Below are positions 6,624-15,237 of a DNA stretch of 33,433 nt, one piece after another. Source of the stretch: Candidatus Cloacimonetes bacterium 4572_55. GTDB taxonomy: Bacteria > 4572-55. The translations under genes and the position numbers were made by a program. The notes under the pieces are model-generated. The model made no database searches. It had not been told where the DNA came from and saw nothing but the letters and a program-made list of their open reading frames with translations. The stretch's first letter is position 1, and the number at the start of each line of letters is the position of its first letter. The stretch lies in contig NBMB01000032.1 of the NCBI GenBank assembly GCA_002084765.1, positions 1 through 33,433 of the forward strand, written 5' to 3'.

Positions 6624-9600
6624 ATGAAAAATCTGATCCCAAGATTTATCCACGATAACTACAAAGCCGGCAACTTTTCCGGCAACTTTGAAGCTGTTTC
6701 GCTCTTCGTCGACATTTCTGGCTTTACCAAAATGACCGAAACGCTGATGCGGCACGGAAAGGAGGGGGCCGAGGCGCTGGCTGAGACCCTGCACGCTGTT
6801 TTTGATCCGCTGATTAACGCTGTGTACGCACATCATGGGATCGTGACTGGATTTGCCGGGGACGCGTTTACCGCGTTGTTTCCCATGAACAGAGACCCTA
6901 AGGGTTTTTGGAAACCTTTGGGGTCTCACGCATACCGGCTCTCCCTTGCCGCGGCGCACGCGATCCAGAAAAACATAGCGACTCAGTCAATCCGACAGAC
7001 CAAATTCGGCGAATTCGACTTTGCGATCAAAATCGGGCTGGCTCATGGAGAGGCGGAGTGGGGGATTCTGCGTTCTGAGGAAGAGCCTTATCAACACCTC
7101 TATTTTTTCAAAGGATCGGCAGTTGATAATTGCGCTCTCGCTGAGCATCAAGCGGAAAAGGGGGATTTGATACTCAGCGAGTCCGCTTGGACGCGCCTAC
7201 AGGGCATGATCGAAACAAGCCCGACCGCGTCAAATCATTTTCGGGTGGATCGGATTGTGGGTCCATTGCCGTCAGCTTATCCAATCAAAAGCTGGCAGGC
7301 TGACCCGGACGCCCAGATCGCTTTCTTGCCGCCGGAGATTGTCCATGCCGGGTCATTGGGCGAGTTGCGCCAGGTCATAACCCTGTTTATCAGCCTGCCT
7401 GAAACGATCGATTTTCGGACATTTAATTCATTTATCCAGCATATTTTCCGCCTGATTCAGAAATATCGCGGCACTCTCGCTCGCCTGGATTTTGGAGATA
7501 AAGGTGGAACCTTGCTCATTTTTTGGGGCGCGCCGGTTCGGTTTGAAAACGATGTGGAGCGGGCACTCAACTTTTTACTGGATTTAAAATCCGCTCAAAA
7601 TCCGCTTGATCCCGCGTCAAATAGAAAAAGTTTTCGAGCCGGGATCACTCGCCGTCTAATGTATACCGGATATGCCGGGGGATCGCATCAAGGTGAGTTT
7701 TCCTGCTATGGCAGGGGTATTAACATGGCGGCTCGGATGATGATGAAAGCGGATTGGGGCGAGCTATGGTTGGGTCAAAAGATCATAAAATCTATCCCTT
7801 CCCAGTTTGAGATCGAATTCAAAGGTCGTTATGCGTTTCGTGGTTTTGTCGATCCGATTCCGATTTCCCATTTGATTGGTCGCCATGCCGTTGCCCGAGC
7901 GATTTTCTATGAAGGACCGTTGGTGGGTCGCCAGATAGAAATGGCTCAATTACATGAGTTTGTTCAGCCGATTTTTCCATGTACTCCCGATTCGTCAAAA
8001 GAAGAGGAAGCTGACAAACGGTATCCCGAAAAAGGCGAGTTTGCCGGTATGATCACTGTTTATGGCGAGGCGGGAATGGGCAAAAGTCGGCTGATTTATG
8101 AATTCCGACAACAGTTGTTACGGGAAAACTTTGTCTGGTGGTTCTTTTGTCCATGTGATGAAATTTTACGCCAATCTCTCAATCCGTTTGTTTTTTTTCT
8201 CAAGAGATACTTCCATCAATCGCCAAGTCAAACCGAAGCTGAAAACAGGCAAAATTTTGAAAACAAGTTCGATGAATTTCTCTCTGATCTCCAACGAGAA
8301 TCCGATCTCCAAAATTTCGCATACGCATCTGAAATTGACGAGTTGGAGCGAACCCGATCGATTCTTTCCGGGATGCTTGACCTGTATGAAGTTGGATCAT
8401 TGTTTAGCCGACTGGAGCCAAAACTCCGATTCGAGAACATGCTCCATGCCTATAAGGATTTGATCAAAGCTCTGAGTCTGACTCGTCCGGTGATTTTGTC
8501 CATTGACGACATGCAATGGATAGACCGCGATTCTGAAGAATTGCTGAAAACGTTGACGCGCAACATCGACAAATATCCGATTGCCATTGTGGTCAGCAGC
8601 CGGTATCGCGATAACGACGCTCAGCCCACGATTGATCTGGACCCAGAAGTGAGGCAGGTGAAAATTGACCTGAAATATTTGACCAAAAGCGGCATTCAGG
8701 ATGTGGCGGAGAATGTGGTGTCCGGTCGGATTGACGATAAGCTGGTAGACTTTCTGGTAGAAAAGACCCAGGGAAATCCCCTATTTGTGGATCAGATGAC
8801 GTTGAATTTAAAAGAACAAGGACTTTTGCTGATCCAGGAAACTGAGAAGGAAATCGGGGAAAAGCCTCTGTATTCCCTGCATCCTACCCAAACAGAACAG
8901 GCGCCGTCCAATATTAACGACGTGCTGATATCCCGACTGGATCGTCTACCGCTGGAAGTCAAGCAGGTGGTGCAAACTGCGGCAGTATTGGGTTGGGAAT
9001 TTGACGTCAGGATACTGAATCAAATCTTGCATCATGACGCGGACTTGACGCCCAAGATGAAATCAGCCGCCAAATCCGCGATCTGGACTGCCAAATCTGA
9101 TGTCAGCTATATCTTCAAACATGCTTTGATGCGGGATGCCGCGTACGACATGCAACTCAGATCCCGCTTGCGAAAACTCCACCAGTTAGCCGCTGAAGCC
9201 TACGAGGCTATTTATATAGACAGCCTTTCCCAATATTACGCCGATTTGGTCAATCACTATGAAAAGGCGGAAAATCGAGAGAAGACGATCGATTTTCTGG
9301 AGAAAGCCGGCGATTTTGCAAAAGAAAATTATAAGAATCAGGACGCCATTGGTTTTTATGATCGATTTATCTATCTTGTTTCGACTCATACGGATCATGC
9401 GGATCGTTCTCTGGCGGCTCAATTTAAACGAGGAAAAATTTTTGAACTTACAGGGCAGCGAAAAAAAGCCGCGTTTTTGTTTGAGGAACTGTTGAAACTG
9501 GCTAAAGATACCGGTAATAAAGAATGGATCGCCAAAGCGACCATTCAGGTGGGACAATCGCTTCTGTTAAAAGATGAATACGACCAAGCCATGATCTATT

Positions 9601-11138
9601 TTACTGATGGGTTGGCATTGGCAAAAGAGCTGAACCACCCACAAACGATTGCGCTTGCTCTGGGGAATATCGGTGCTGTTTTTTATCACCAGAATAATTT
9701 TGAGCGAGCAATGGACTTTTATAATCAGCAACTTAAAATAGATGAAGCCAGCTGCGATCATACGAAGCAGTCCCGTATCCTCTCGAATATCGGTATGATA
9801 TTTTATGATCAGGGAGAGTATCAGAAAGCCATGGACTATCATCAAAAATCCTATCAATTGGCTGTTGCCGTTTGCGATCAACGGGAAATATCCAGATCGT
9901 TGGGTTTTACTGGACACCTGCATCAACGCTTCGGCGATTATCCGAAAGCAATTGCGTGTTATCAACAACAACAGAGTATTGCTAAAAAGTTAGGCGATCA
10001 AAGAAGCATCTCGGAAGCAACTCGGAACATGAGCGGTGTATATCTCGATCAGGGGGACTATCATCAGGCGCTGGAGTGGTATCAACAACAGCTTGATATT
10101 TTGCGGGAATGGGGTGACAAAGACGGAATTGCGGGTGTATACTGCAACATGGGGATTGCCTGCTTCTATCTGGGCGATTATGACCGAACCATGATGTTTT
10201 TTGAAAAGAATCGGCAAGTTTATGAAAAATTGGGAAACAAAAAAGGGATTGCCAGGTCGCTTGGCAATATGGGCAATGTCTATGACGCGATAGGCGATTA
10301 TGCCAAAGCGCTGGATTGCTATCAACAGTGCTTGGACTTTGAGAAAGCGCTGGATAATATGGAGGGAATAGGCAAAATCGTGGGCAACATGGGCCTGGTC
10401 TACATGAATTTGGGAGATTATGACCAGGCTATGAAATGCTTTAACGAACAATTGCGCGCCGCAAATGAATTGGACGATATAAGGAGTCGATCAAATGCTC
10501 TTGCCAACATGGGAACCTTGTATAAAGATTTGGGTGAGTTTGCAAAGGCTATGGCGTGCTACCGGGAAGACCTGGCGATTTCCAAAAAGTTAGGCAATCG
10601 TAGAAGCATTTCTATTAATATGGATAATATGGGCAGTATTTATAAAGAACAAAATGATTATAAAGCCGCGCTTCGATGTTTTGATCGCTCGATTGACATG
10701 GCCCGCGAGATCGGCTTGAAAGGAGACCTGCTCTACGCCCTGATCAACAAGGCTGATGTTCTGTGTCGATCGGATCGATATGACGAGGCGCGCTCCCTGA
10801 ATGATGAGGGACTGGCTCTCGCCGAAGAGATAGGGATCAAAGATCAAGCGTTTAAAGCTCGAATATTGGCACTGAAAATAAAGATGGGCGCAATGAATTA
10901 TGACGAATTCACAGTGAAAAATTGTGTCGAATCACTGGAGAAGACGCTAGCAGACACAAAAGATCACACGGAGATGGCAGCACTGCATTATGAATTACGA
11001 ATTATGAATGACGAATTACGGATAAAATCAGAGTGGCATCGGCGTATGGCGTTGGAGTTGTATGAGAAATTGTGGGAAAAAACGCCGAAATTTGAGTATA
11101 AAAAACGCATTGAAAATCTCGCAACTCGTAAATCGTGA
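6624..11138 (+). CDS. Soluble-adenylyl-cyclase-like protein: two class III cyclase domains, P-loop ATPase, TPR array (1504 aa)
   Basis: Predicted cytoplasmic class III nucleotidyl cyclase making cAMP. C1 (about residues 20-220) carries both metal-binding Asp, F-V-D30-I-S-G-F-T and G-F-A-G-D80-A-F. C2 (about 245-420) has lost the metal Asp (L-F-I-S-L-P) but has G-D-K293-G-G, a candidate base-recognition Lys, and G-R-G-I-N367-M-A-A-R371-M-M-M, the transition-state Asn/Arg pair; C1 lacks that pair. One composite active site is therefore expected. Next is a STAND/AAA-like ATPase with Walker A GEAGMGKS (481-488) and Walker B ILSIDD (Asp628/629), a helical region, and about twelve 40-residue TPRs from about 933 to 1413. 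This order and the K-G ... N-x-A-A-R-M-M-M spacing match mammalian ADCY10. ATG 6624 follows AGAAGG. No transmembrane segment seen. The ligand sensed by the ATPase/TPR part is unknown. Confidence 0.88.
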   Translation: MKNLIPRFIHDNYKAGNFSGNFEAVSLFVDISGFTKMTETLMRHGKEGAEALAETLHAVFDPLINAVYAHHGIVTGFAGDAFTALFPMNRDPKGFWKPLGSHAYRLSLAAAHAIQKNIATQSIRQTKFGEFDFAIKIGLAHGEAEWGILRSEEEPYQHLYFFKGSAVDNCALAEHQAEKGDLILSESAWTRLQGMIETSPTASNHFRVDRIVGPLPSAYPIKSWQADPDAQIAFLPPEIVHAGSLGELRQVITLFISLPETIDFRTFNSFIQHIFRLIQKYRGTLARLDFGDKGGTLLIFWGAPVRFENDVERALNFLLDLKSAQNPLDPASNRKSFRAGITRRLMYTGYAGGSHQGEFSCYGRGINMAARMMMKADWGELWLGQKIIKSIPSQFEIEFKGRYAFRGFVDPIPISHLIGRHAVARAIFYEGPLVGRQIEMAQLHEFVQPIFPCTPDSSKEEEADKRYPEKGEFAGMITVYGEAGMGKSRLIYEFRQQLLRENFVWWFFCPCDEILRQSLNPFVFFLKRYFHQSPSQTEAENRQNFENKFDEFLSDLQRESDLQNFAYASEIDELERTRSILSGMLDLYEVGSLFSRLEPKLRFENMLHAYKDLIKALSLTRPVILSIDDMQWIDRDSEELLKTLTRNIDKYPIAIVVSSRYRDNDAQPTIDLDPEVRQVKIDLKYLTKSGIQDVAENVVSGRIDDKLVDFLVEKTQGNPLFVDQMTLNLKEQGLLLIQETEKEIGEKPLYSLHPTQTEQAPSNINDVLISRLDRLPLEVKQVVQTAAVLGWEFDVRILNQILHHDADLTPKMKSAAKSAIWTAKSDVSYIFKHALMRDAAYDMQLRSRLRKLHQLAAEAYEAIYIDSLSQYYADLVNHYEKAENREKTIDFLEKAGDFAKENYKNQDAIGFYDRFIYLVSTHTDHADRSLAAQFKRGKIFELTGQRKKAAFLFEELLKLAKDTGNKEWIAKATIQVGQSLLLKDEYDQAMIYFTDGLALAKELNHPQTIALALGNIGAVFYHQNNFERAMDFYNQQLKIDEASCDHTKQSRILSNIGMIFYDQGEYQKAMDYHQKSYQLAVAVCDQREISRSLGFTGHLHQRFGDYPKAIACYQQQQSIAKKLGDQRSISEATRNMSGVYLDQGDYHQALEWYQQQLDILREWGDKDGIAGVYCNMGIACFYLGDYDRTMMFFEKNRQVYEKLGNKKGIARSLGNMGNVYDAIGDYAKALDCYQQCLDFEKALDNMEGIGKIVGNMGLVYMNLGDYDQAMKCFNEQLRAANELDDIRSRSNALANMGTLYKDLGEFAKAMACYREDLAISKKLGNRRSISINMDNMGSIYKEQNDYKAALRCFDRSIDMAREIGLKGDLLYALINKADVLCRSDRYDEARSLNDEGLALAEEIGIKDQAFKARILALKIKMGAMNYDEFTVKNCVESLEKTLADTKDHTEMAALHYELRIMNDELRIKSEWHRRMALELYEKLWEKTPKFEYKKRIENLATRKS
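10987..11022. repeat. ATGAATTACGAATT-type short repeat inside the cyclase gene
   Basis: TTATGAATTACGAATT (10988-11003) is followed by ATGAATGACGAATTACGG, an imperfect tandem of a 15-bp unit, read in frame as Y-E-L-R-I-M-N-D-E-L-R-I-K. It lies after the TPR array, in a region not needed for the recognised domains. This looks like a mini-repeat that inserted in frame rather than a conserved protein segment. Confidence 0.55.
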
Positions 11139-11157
11139 TTACAAATATGGAGGGGAA

Positions 11158-12147
11158 ATGAAAAAAATTATTATCGCTATGTTTTTGACCTTGATGATCT
11201 TCGGCAAAGGGTTTGCCACTGAAAAATGGGAAGAAACGTTCGAAAATGAGACGCCGCCGGAAGGGTGGACCATTATCAATAATGACGGAAGCAATCCACA
11301 TATCTATGGCGACGAAGGGGATGAGGATACTGTCGCTACAGTGTGGAGCTACGAATCGGATATTCAATTTATCGTCAACGGTCAGTTCTTGTCGGTGCGT
11401 CCCTATGAGGGCGCGTATTTCTGGCACAGCGGTTGGACGAACAGGAACACCGAGACAAATGTGATCGACGAATGGCTCATCACCCCGCAACTCCCGATGA
11501 TCGAAGTCGGCGACACGCTTTCGTTTTTTGCGGGAGCCACAGATCGGGATTACGTCGATTCACTGGATGTATATCCGATTTGGCACGACTCTCTGAGGGT
11601 TTTTGTTTCCGTTTCCGACAATGCGATCGATAGCTTTACCGAGTTAATCAACGACTCAACCGGCTATTTTGAAGTGGATGGTCCCACCGGATATTGGCAT
11701 GGTTATCAATTTGATATGAGCCAATTTGCAGGCGAACTCGTCTATGTCGCTATCAATTATTATATCTCGGACGCCTCGTATCAGGGCAATGGAGAAAATG
11801 TCTGGGTGGATGATTTCTCACTGTTTAACGCGGACACCAGCACTGTGGCTATCGAGATCACAGAGTTGGGAGACGGGTTCAATCAGACCGAGCTGATTGG
11901 CAACTATCCAAACCCGTTTAATCCCAGCACCACAATCCTTTTTCATCTGGCGACCTCCTCGCGCGTCAGTTTGCACATATACAACGCGGCGGGACAGTTC
12001 GTTTGTACCATCAAAGATCGAGAACCCATGACACAAGGCGAACGCCGCGTCCAATTCGACGCGACAGGATTGTCCAGCGGAACCTATTTTTATCAACTGC
12101 AGACAAACGACCGGACACAAATTAAGCGCATGGTATTGCTGAGATAA
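11158..12147 (+). CDS. Secreted choice-of-anchor-J protein with type IX-like C-terminal sorting domain (329 aa)
   Basis: Signal peptide at residues 1-19 (M-K-K-I-I-I-A then hydrophobic, ending G-F-A-T). Residues about 20-245 form a jelly-roll like the 'choice-of-anchor J' family: E-T-F-E-N-E-T-P-P-E-G-W, E-W-L-I-T-P-Q-L and a closing W-V-D-D-F-S. The last about 80 residues are the FlgD-like sorting module (GNYPNPFNPSTTI ... S-S-G-T-Y-F-Y-Q-L ... I-K-R-M-V-L-L-R). ATG 11158 directly follows GGAGGGG and begins the signal peptide; the in-frame ATG at 11062 lies inside the cyclase gene. The gap to the cyclase stop is 19 bp, so co-transcription is likely. Expected on the cell surface or released; binding target unknown. 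Confidence 0.85.
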   Translation: MKKIIIAMFLTLMIFGKGFATEKWEETFENETPPEGWTIINNDGSNPHIYGDEGDEDTVATVWSYESDIQFIVNGQFLSVRPYEGAYFWHSGWTNRNTETNVIDEWLITPQLPMIEVGDTLSFFAGATDRDYVDSLDVYPIWHDSLRVFVSVSDNAIDSFTELINDSTGYFEVDGPTGYWHGYQFDMSQFAGELVYVAINYYISDASYQGNGENVWVDDFSLFNADTSTVAIEITELGDGFNQTELIGNYPNPFNPSTTILFHLATSSRVSLHIYNAAGQFVCTIKDREPMTQGERRVQFDATGLSSGTYFYQLQTNDRTQIKRMVLLR

Positions 12148-12180
12148 GGAAAAATTTTCAACCTCTTTTGCCTCTTTTTT

Positions 12181-12795
12181 TTATTTTTGCAACCTCTTGA
12201 CATTTTCTGGAGAAAGCTCCTTTGCTCCCCCCAATTGATTTGCGACCCATACGATATGGGCGTAATGCTCCAACGTTTCCATCCGAAAATAGGCTTGCCA
12301 GAGATCGTCCCCCACCGTGACCGCTCCATGATTTGCCAGAAGCAAGCCGTCATAATCTTTGATGCGAGCGCCGACCTTTTCCGACAATTCCGATGTGCCG
12401 ACCGTTCCATATTCGACAAGGGGAATCCTGTCAAAAATCATCACGATTTCCGGCATGAGCATTCTGTCCAGGGGGATATGCGCCAGAGCAAATCCCGTGG
12501 CGAATATCGGGTGGGCATGGACAACCGCGAACACGTCGGGACGGGCGCGATAAATCTCCAAGTGCATTGGCAACTCAGAAGATGGCGCGCGTTTCTGTCC
12601 CGGAGCAACACTCCCGTCGAGATGGACGACCGTGAGATCATCGGGCTGCAACATGCCCTTGCAGAGACCCGTAGGCGTGGTCAGTATCCGCCCCCTGTCG
12701 ATCTTGACGCTGATATTTCCCTCGCCACCCGCTATCATCTCTCGGCGATATAATATTTTTCCAATTTCGACAATTTGACGTTTCAGTTCTTGCAT
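12181..12795 (-). CDS. Class II aldolase, FucA/AraD family (204 aa)
   Basis: Zinc-dependent class II aldolase/adducin-fold enzyme, the family of L-fuculose-1-phosphate aldolase and L-ribulose-5-phosphate 4-epimerase. Visible metal site: Glu74 (S-S-E-L-P-M-H), His93 and His95 (V-V-H-A-H-P) and His156 (A-N-H-G-A-V). These positions are each one off E. coli FucA (Glu73, His92, His94, His155), so the fold is full-length and probably active. Glu74 and the H-A-H-P motif favour an aldolase over an epimerase, but the sugar phosphate is not determinable; methylthioribulose-phosphate dehydratase-like functions also occur in the family. ATG 12793-12795 follows GAGGAGA. It converges on the gene ending at 12147 (33 bp between) and is alone on this strand. 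Confidence 0.85.
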   Translation of the reverse strand: MQELKRQIVEIGKILYRREMIAGGEGNISVKIDRGRILTTPTGLCKGMLQPDDLTVVHLDGSVAPGQKRAPSSELPMHLEIYRARPDVFAVVHAHPIFATGFALAHIPLDRMLMPEIVMIFDRIPLVEYGTVGTSELSEKVGARIKDYDGLLLANHGAVTVGDDLWQAYFRMETLEHYAHIVWVANQLGGAKELSPENVKRLQK

Positions 12796-13016
12796 AATTC
12801 TCCTCGTTTTCTCACAATTTGTATATCGTTTGTAAGGCGTAGTTCACCAGCTTATCTGCGTATTATTGATTCACCGCAGAACGGCACTCAGCGTTACAGA
12901 GCTTACATGTATATTCTTATCACGCGAGCACCAAAAATAGCGATAGTTTTTTTCAAAAAAAAAGAGACTCTATCCAAAATCTATAAATTTTAAATAGATC
13001 AAGGGTAAAAAAATAC

Positions 13017-13045
13017 TTGACTTAAAGTCTGTTTTGTGGTCTAAT
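13017..13045 (+). promoter_or_regulatory. Predicted sigma70-type promoter of the sigma-factor gene
   Basis: TTGACT (13017-13022), 17-nt spacer, TCTAAT (13040-13045), about 150 nt before the GTG start. A second TTGACA at 13100-13105 has no convincing -10 at the right distance. The 12796-13196 gap is AT-rich and otherwise shows no gene. Confidence 0.5.
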
Positions 13046-13196
13046 ATTTCTGTGATAAACTGGATATAAGTGAGAAATAGAGAAAATTAAAAAAAATTCT
13101 TGACAAGCTCTCAAAAAAAAGCGATTGGCAAAATTTTGTGCCAAAAATTGAGATTTTGTGATTTTGAGGCTCTAAAACCAAAGGGGAGATGCTTAA

Positions 13197-14054
13197 GTGG
13201 CTCGCGTTAGCGCACGATCAAGCAACTACGAGGATAAATCTCTGGATTTGTATCTCAAAGAGATCAGTTTGGTTCCTTTATTGACGGCTGGTGAAGAGGT
13301 GCAACTGGCTGTTCGGATTAAAAAAGGCGATAAGAGCGCTCTGGATCATCTGACAAAGGCGAACTTACGTTTTGTGGTCAATGTTGCCAAACAATATTCC
13401 AACCAGGGTTTATCGCTGTCAGATCTCATCAATGAGGGCAATATCGGATTGATCAAAGCTGCAAAGCGTTTTGATGAGACAAAAGGCTTTAAGTTTATTT
13501 CCTATGCAGTATGGTGGATCAAACAGGCGATCTTGCAGGCGTTAGCCGAGCAGTCTCGGATCGTCCGTTTGCCGCTTAACCGAGCCGGAACCCTTTATAA
13601 AATTGGCAAGTTGTCGAATGACTTGGGGCAGGAATACGGAAGGGAGCCAACGCCCGCGGAGATCGCTGAGGAGTTAGACCTGCCAGTGGACGAGGTGACC
13701 GATACCATGACCTTGTCAAACTCGCATCTCTCTTTGGACGCGCCTTTTTCCGGCAATAACGACAATCGACTTATCGACTTTCTACCGGATGATTTCCAGC
13801 CCTCGCCAGATCAATCTCTGATGGAAGACGCGCTCAGATGCGATATTGAAAAGGCACTCCGAACATTGACCAAACGAGAGGCTGAGGTGATCACTCTATA
13901 TTTCGGCATCAATCGAGAAAAACCGCTCACGCTGGAAGAGATCGGTCAAAAATTTGGACTCTCCAGAGAGCGCGTGCGCCAGATCAAGGAAAAAGCGATT
14001 CGCCGATTGCGCCATGTTTCTCGAAGTCGCCGCCTGAAGGCGTATATCAGCTAA
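13197..14054 (+). CDS. rpoD: RNA polymerase sigma factor, RpoD/SigA type, short form (285 aa)
   Basis: Directs RNA polymerase to housekeeping promoters. Region 1.2 is at residues 8-40 (D-L-Y-L-K-E-I-S), region 2 at about 48-118 with [15 protein letters not shown] and the melting segment [12 protein letters not shown], region 3 at about 125-200, and region 4 at about 220-280 with the helix-turn-helix T-L-E-E-I-G-Q ... L-S-R-E-R-V-R-Q-I. Region 1.1 and the non-conserved insert are missing, as in primary sigmas of Bacteroidota and relatives, so this is more likely the primary sigma than an alternative one, though a group 2 paralogue cannot be excluded. GTG 13197 follows AAGGGGAGA. It is followed after 52 bp by a membrane-protein gene. 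Confidence 0.9.
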   Translation: MARVSARSSNYEDKSLDLYLKEISLVPLLTAGEEVQLAVRIKKGDKSALDHLTKANLRFVVNVAKQYSNQGLSLSDLINEGNIGLIKAAKRFDETKGFKFISYAVWWIKQAILQALAEQSRIVRLPLNRAGTLYKIGKLSNDLGQEYGREPTPAEIAEELDLPVDEVTDTMTLSNSHLSLDAPFSGNNDNRLIDFLPDDFQPSPDQSLMEDALRCDIEKALRTLTKREAEVITLYFGINREKPLTLEEIGQKFGLSRERVRQIKEKAIRRLRHVSRSRRLKAYIS

Positions 14055-14106
14055 TTGAATTTGCCGAATAGTGAAATAAAAATTTATTTTTTTGTGAGGT
14101 AGGCTG

Positions 14107-15045
14107 TTGAAGTTAAAAAACATACTCTTTATAGCTATTATAATGGGCTTTTTTTTAGCCGCGATCCATCTCGGCGGGATATCCGCTTTTGCACAGGAGC
14201 ATGAAGAGCAAAACATTCAGTTTCATGCGGAAATTCATCCAGCTTCGGTTCCACAAAACCAAACTGCCCGTTTGAGCGTCCGACTGGAGTGGCTTGGTCC
14301 TGCCGATCTATACCAGGTGGACGAGATTACTCATCCGAGTTTAACCAATTTGACGGTGACTGGGAGCGGCTCGTCCGGTCGAGCCACGATTGAAAATCGC
14401 GTACAGAGGACGATCAAGGAGTATTATTTCGATCTGCGGCCAGAAGCCATGGGCATGGCGTATGTCGAGCCGATCAAGATTCGGTATCTCTGCTATGCCG
14501 ATAGTGTTGAAAGCACACTGCAAACACAGCGGATTGAGCTGCGCGCGACCGAGCCGGTATTTGAGAAAGAAGGCGCGTCCACATGGCTGATCGCAATAGG
14601 TTTGCTACTATTTTTGGCGATTCTGACCGGGGTCTATCTTTGGTATCGCCGTCAGCAGCGTTTAGCTCTCGCTGAGATGACAGACTCTGAGGAGGAGCGA
14701 AGTAGTCCCTATGAAAAAATTTACACGGAGTTGCGAGAGCGAATCGACTTGAGCGAACCGGGTCAGACGGCAGAAAAATGCGAGGCATTGGCAAAGTCCA
14801 CGCGTGAATACCTTCAGATTTGTCGCGATATTGGGTCGGCTTATATGCCGACTGCGGACTTGGAGCGAGAGCTTTCACTGAGCGAGATCGATGAAAAAGA
14901 GGCAAATGACCTGCTGCTGATTTTGAAAAAATGCGATGAGGTGAAATTTGCCAAGATGGATATGCCAATTTCCGAATTCGAGAATTTATATACTCGATTT
15001 GAAGGATATTTGGTTGCGGTTCATGGAACTTTTTTACAGAATTAA
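14107..15045 (+). CDS. Membrane-anchored protein with exported Ig-like domain, BatD-like (312 aa)
   Basis: Signal peptide at about residues 1-29 (ending S-A-F-A-Q-E). An exported beta-rich domain covers about 35-150 (Q-T-A-R-L-S-V-R-L-E ... F-D-L-R-P-E-A-M-G). One transmembrane helix spans about 159-179 (W-L-I-A-I-G-L-L-L-F-L-A). A cytoplasmic helical part of about 130 residues follows. The layout recalls BatD/oxygen-tolerance proteins, but no partner Bat genes are present and the assignment is weak. TTG 14107 is the only start that keeps the signal peptide intact; the Shine-Dalgarno (GAGGT) is poor. It may be co-transcribed with the sigma factor. The C-terminal end lies at the edge of the accessory island and could have been altered by that junction. 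Confidence 0.6.
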   Translation: MKLKNILFIAIIMGFFLAAIHLGGISAFAQEHEEQNIQFHAEIHPASVPQNQTARLSVRLEWLGPADLYQVDEITHPSLTNLTVTGSGSSGRATIENRVQRTIKEYYFDLRPEAMGMAYVEPIKIRYLCYADSVESTLQTQRIELRATEPVFEKEGASTWLIAIGLLLFLAILTGVYLWYRRQQRLALAEMTDSEEERSSPYEKIYTELRERIDLSEPGQTAEKCEALAKSTREYLQICRDIGSAYMPTADLERELSLSEIDEKEANDLLLILKKCDEVKFAKMDMPISEFENLYTRFEGYLVAVHGTFLQN

Positions 15046-15179
15046 TCAAAAAAGACCAAAAGGCGTTCCCGGTAAAAGATTACTTAAGCACATGGGGGGC
15101 TATTTCATCGCATGATGCAAAAATCATGACGGCGGCGATTAAAGCGGGCCGTGAAAGGATTGACCGCGATGAGTGGTAG
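15003..15179 (+). pseudogene. Antitoxin-like fragment lacking its N-terminus
   Basis: Frame ending K-A-F-P-V-K-D-Y-L-S-T-W-G-A-I-S ... K-A-G-R-E-R-I-D-R-D-E-W, then TAG at 15177-15179. It is open only back to a stop at 15000-15002 and has no start codon before 15126, so the N-terminal half is missing. Its end overlaps the ATG of a PIN-toxin start (15169) by 11 bp, the arrangement usual for vapBC pairs. The family could not be named; the antitoxin call rests on this overlap and on the E-R-I-D-x-D-E-W type tail. The part before about 15048 overlaps the preceding gene and may not belong. Confidence 0.45.
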
Positions 15180-15225
15180 CTTTTTGTTAGACACAAATAT
15201 CGTTATTCCGATTCTCGAGAAAGAG
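15169..15225 (+). pseudogene. VapC-type PIN-domain toxin, N-terminal stub
   Basis: The ATG at 15169 opens M-S-G-S-F-L-L-D-T-N-I-V-I-P-I-L, the first beta strand and catalytic Asp of a PIN-domain ribonuclease (L-L-D-T-N-I motif). After about 16-19 residues the sequence changes character (Glu-rich, then AT-rich endonuclease coding), and nothing of the remaining about 110 residues of a PIN domain follows. By chance the frame stays open into the endonuclease fragment, giving a 95-codon open frame from 15151 to 15438 that is a chimera. The junction near 15215-15230 marks the left border of the restriction-modification island. Confidence 0.65.
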
Positions 15226-15237
15226 GAGGAGATAAAT

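Noticed and set aside
9186-10847. Minus-strand open frames across the TPR array
   Set aside because: They mirror the repetitive TPR codons and contain no domain; typical antisense shadows.
13100-13130. TTGACA at 13100-13105 as the sigma-factor promoter
   Set aside because: No TAnnnT hexamer 16-18 nt downstream; the element pair at 13017-13045 fits better.
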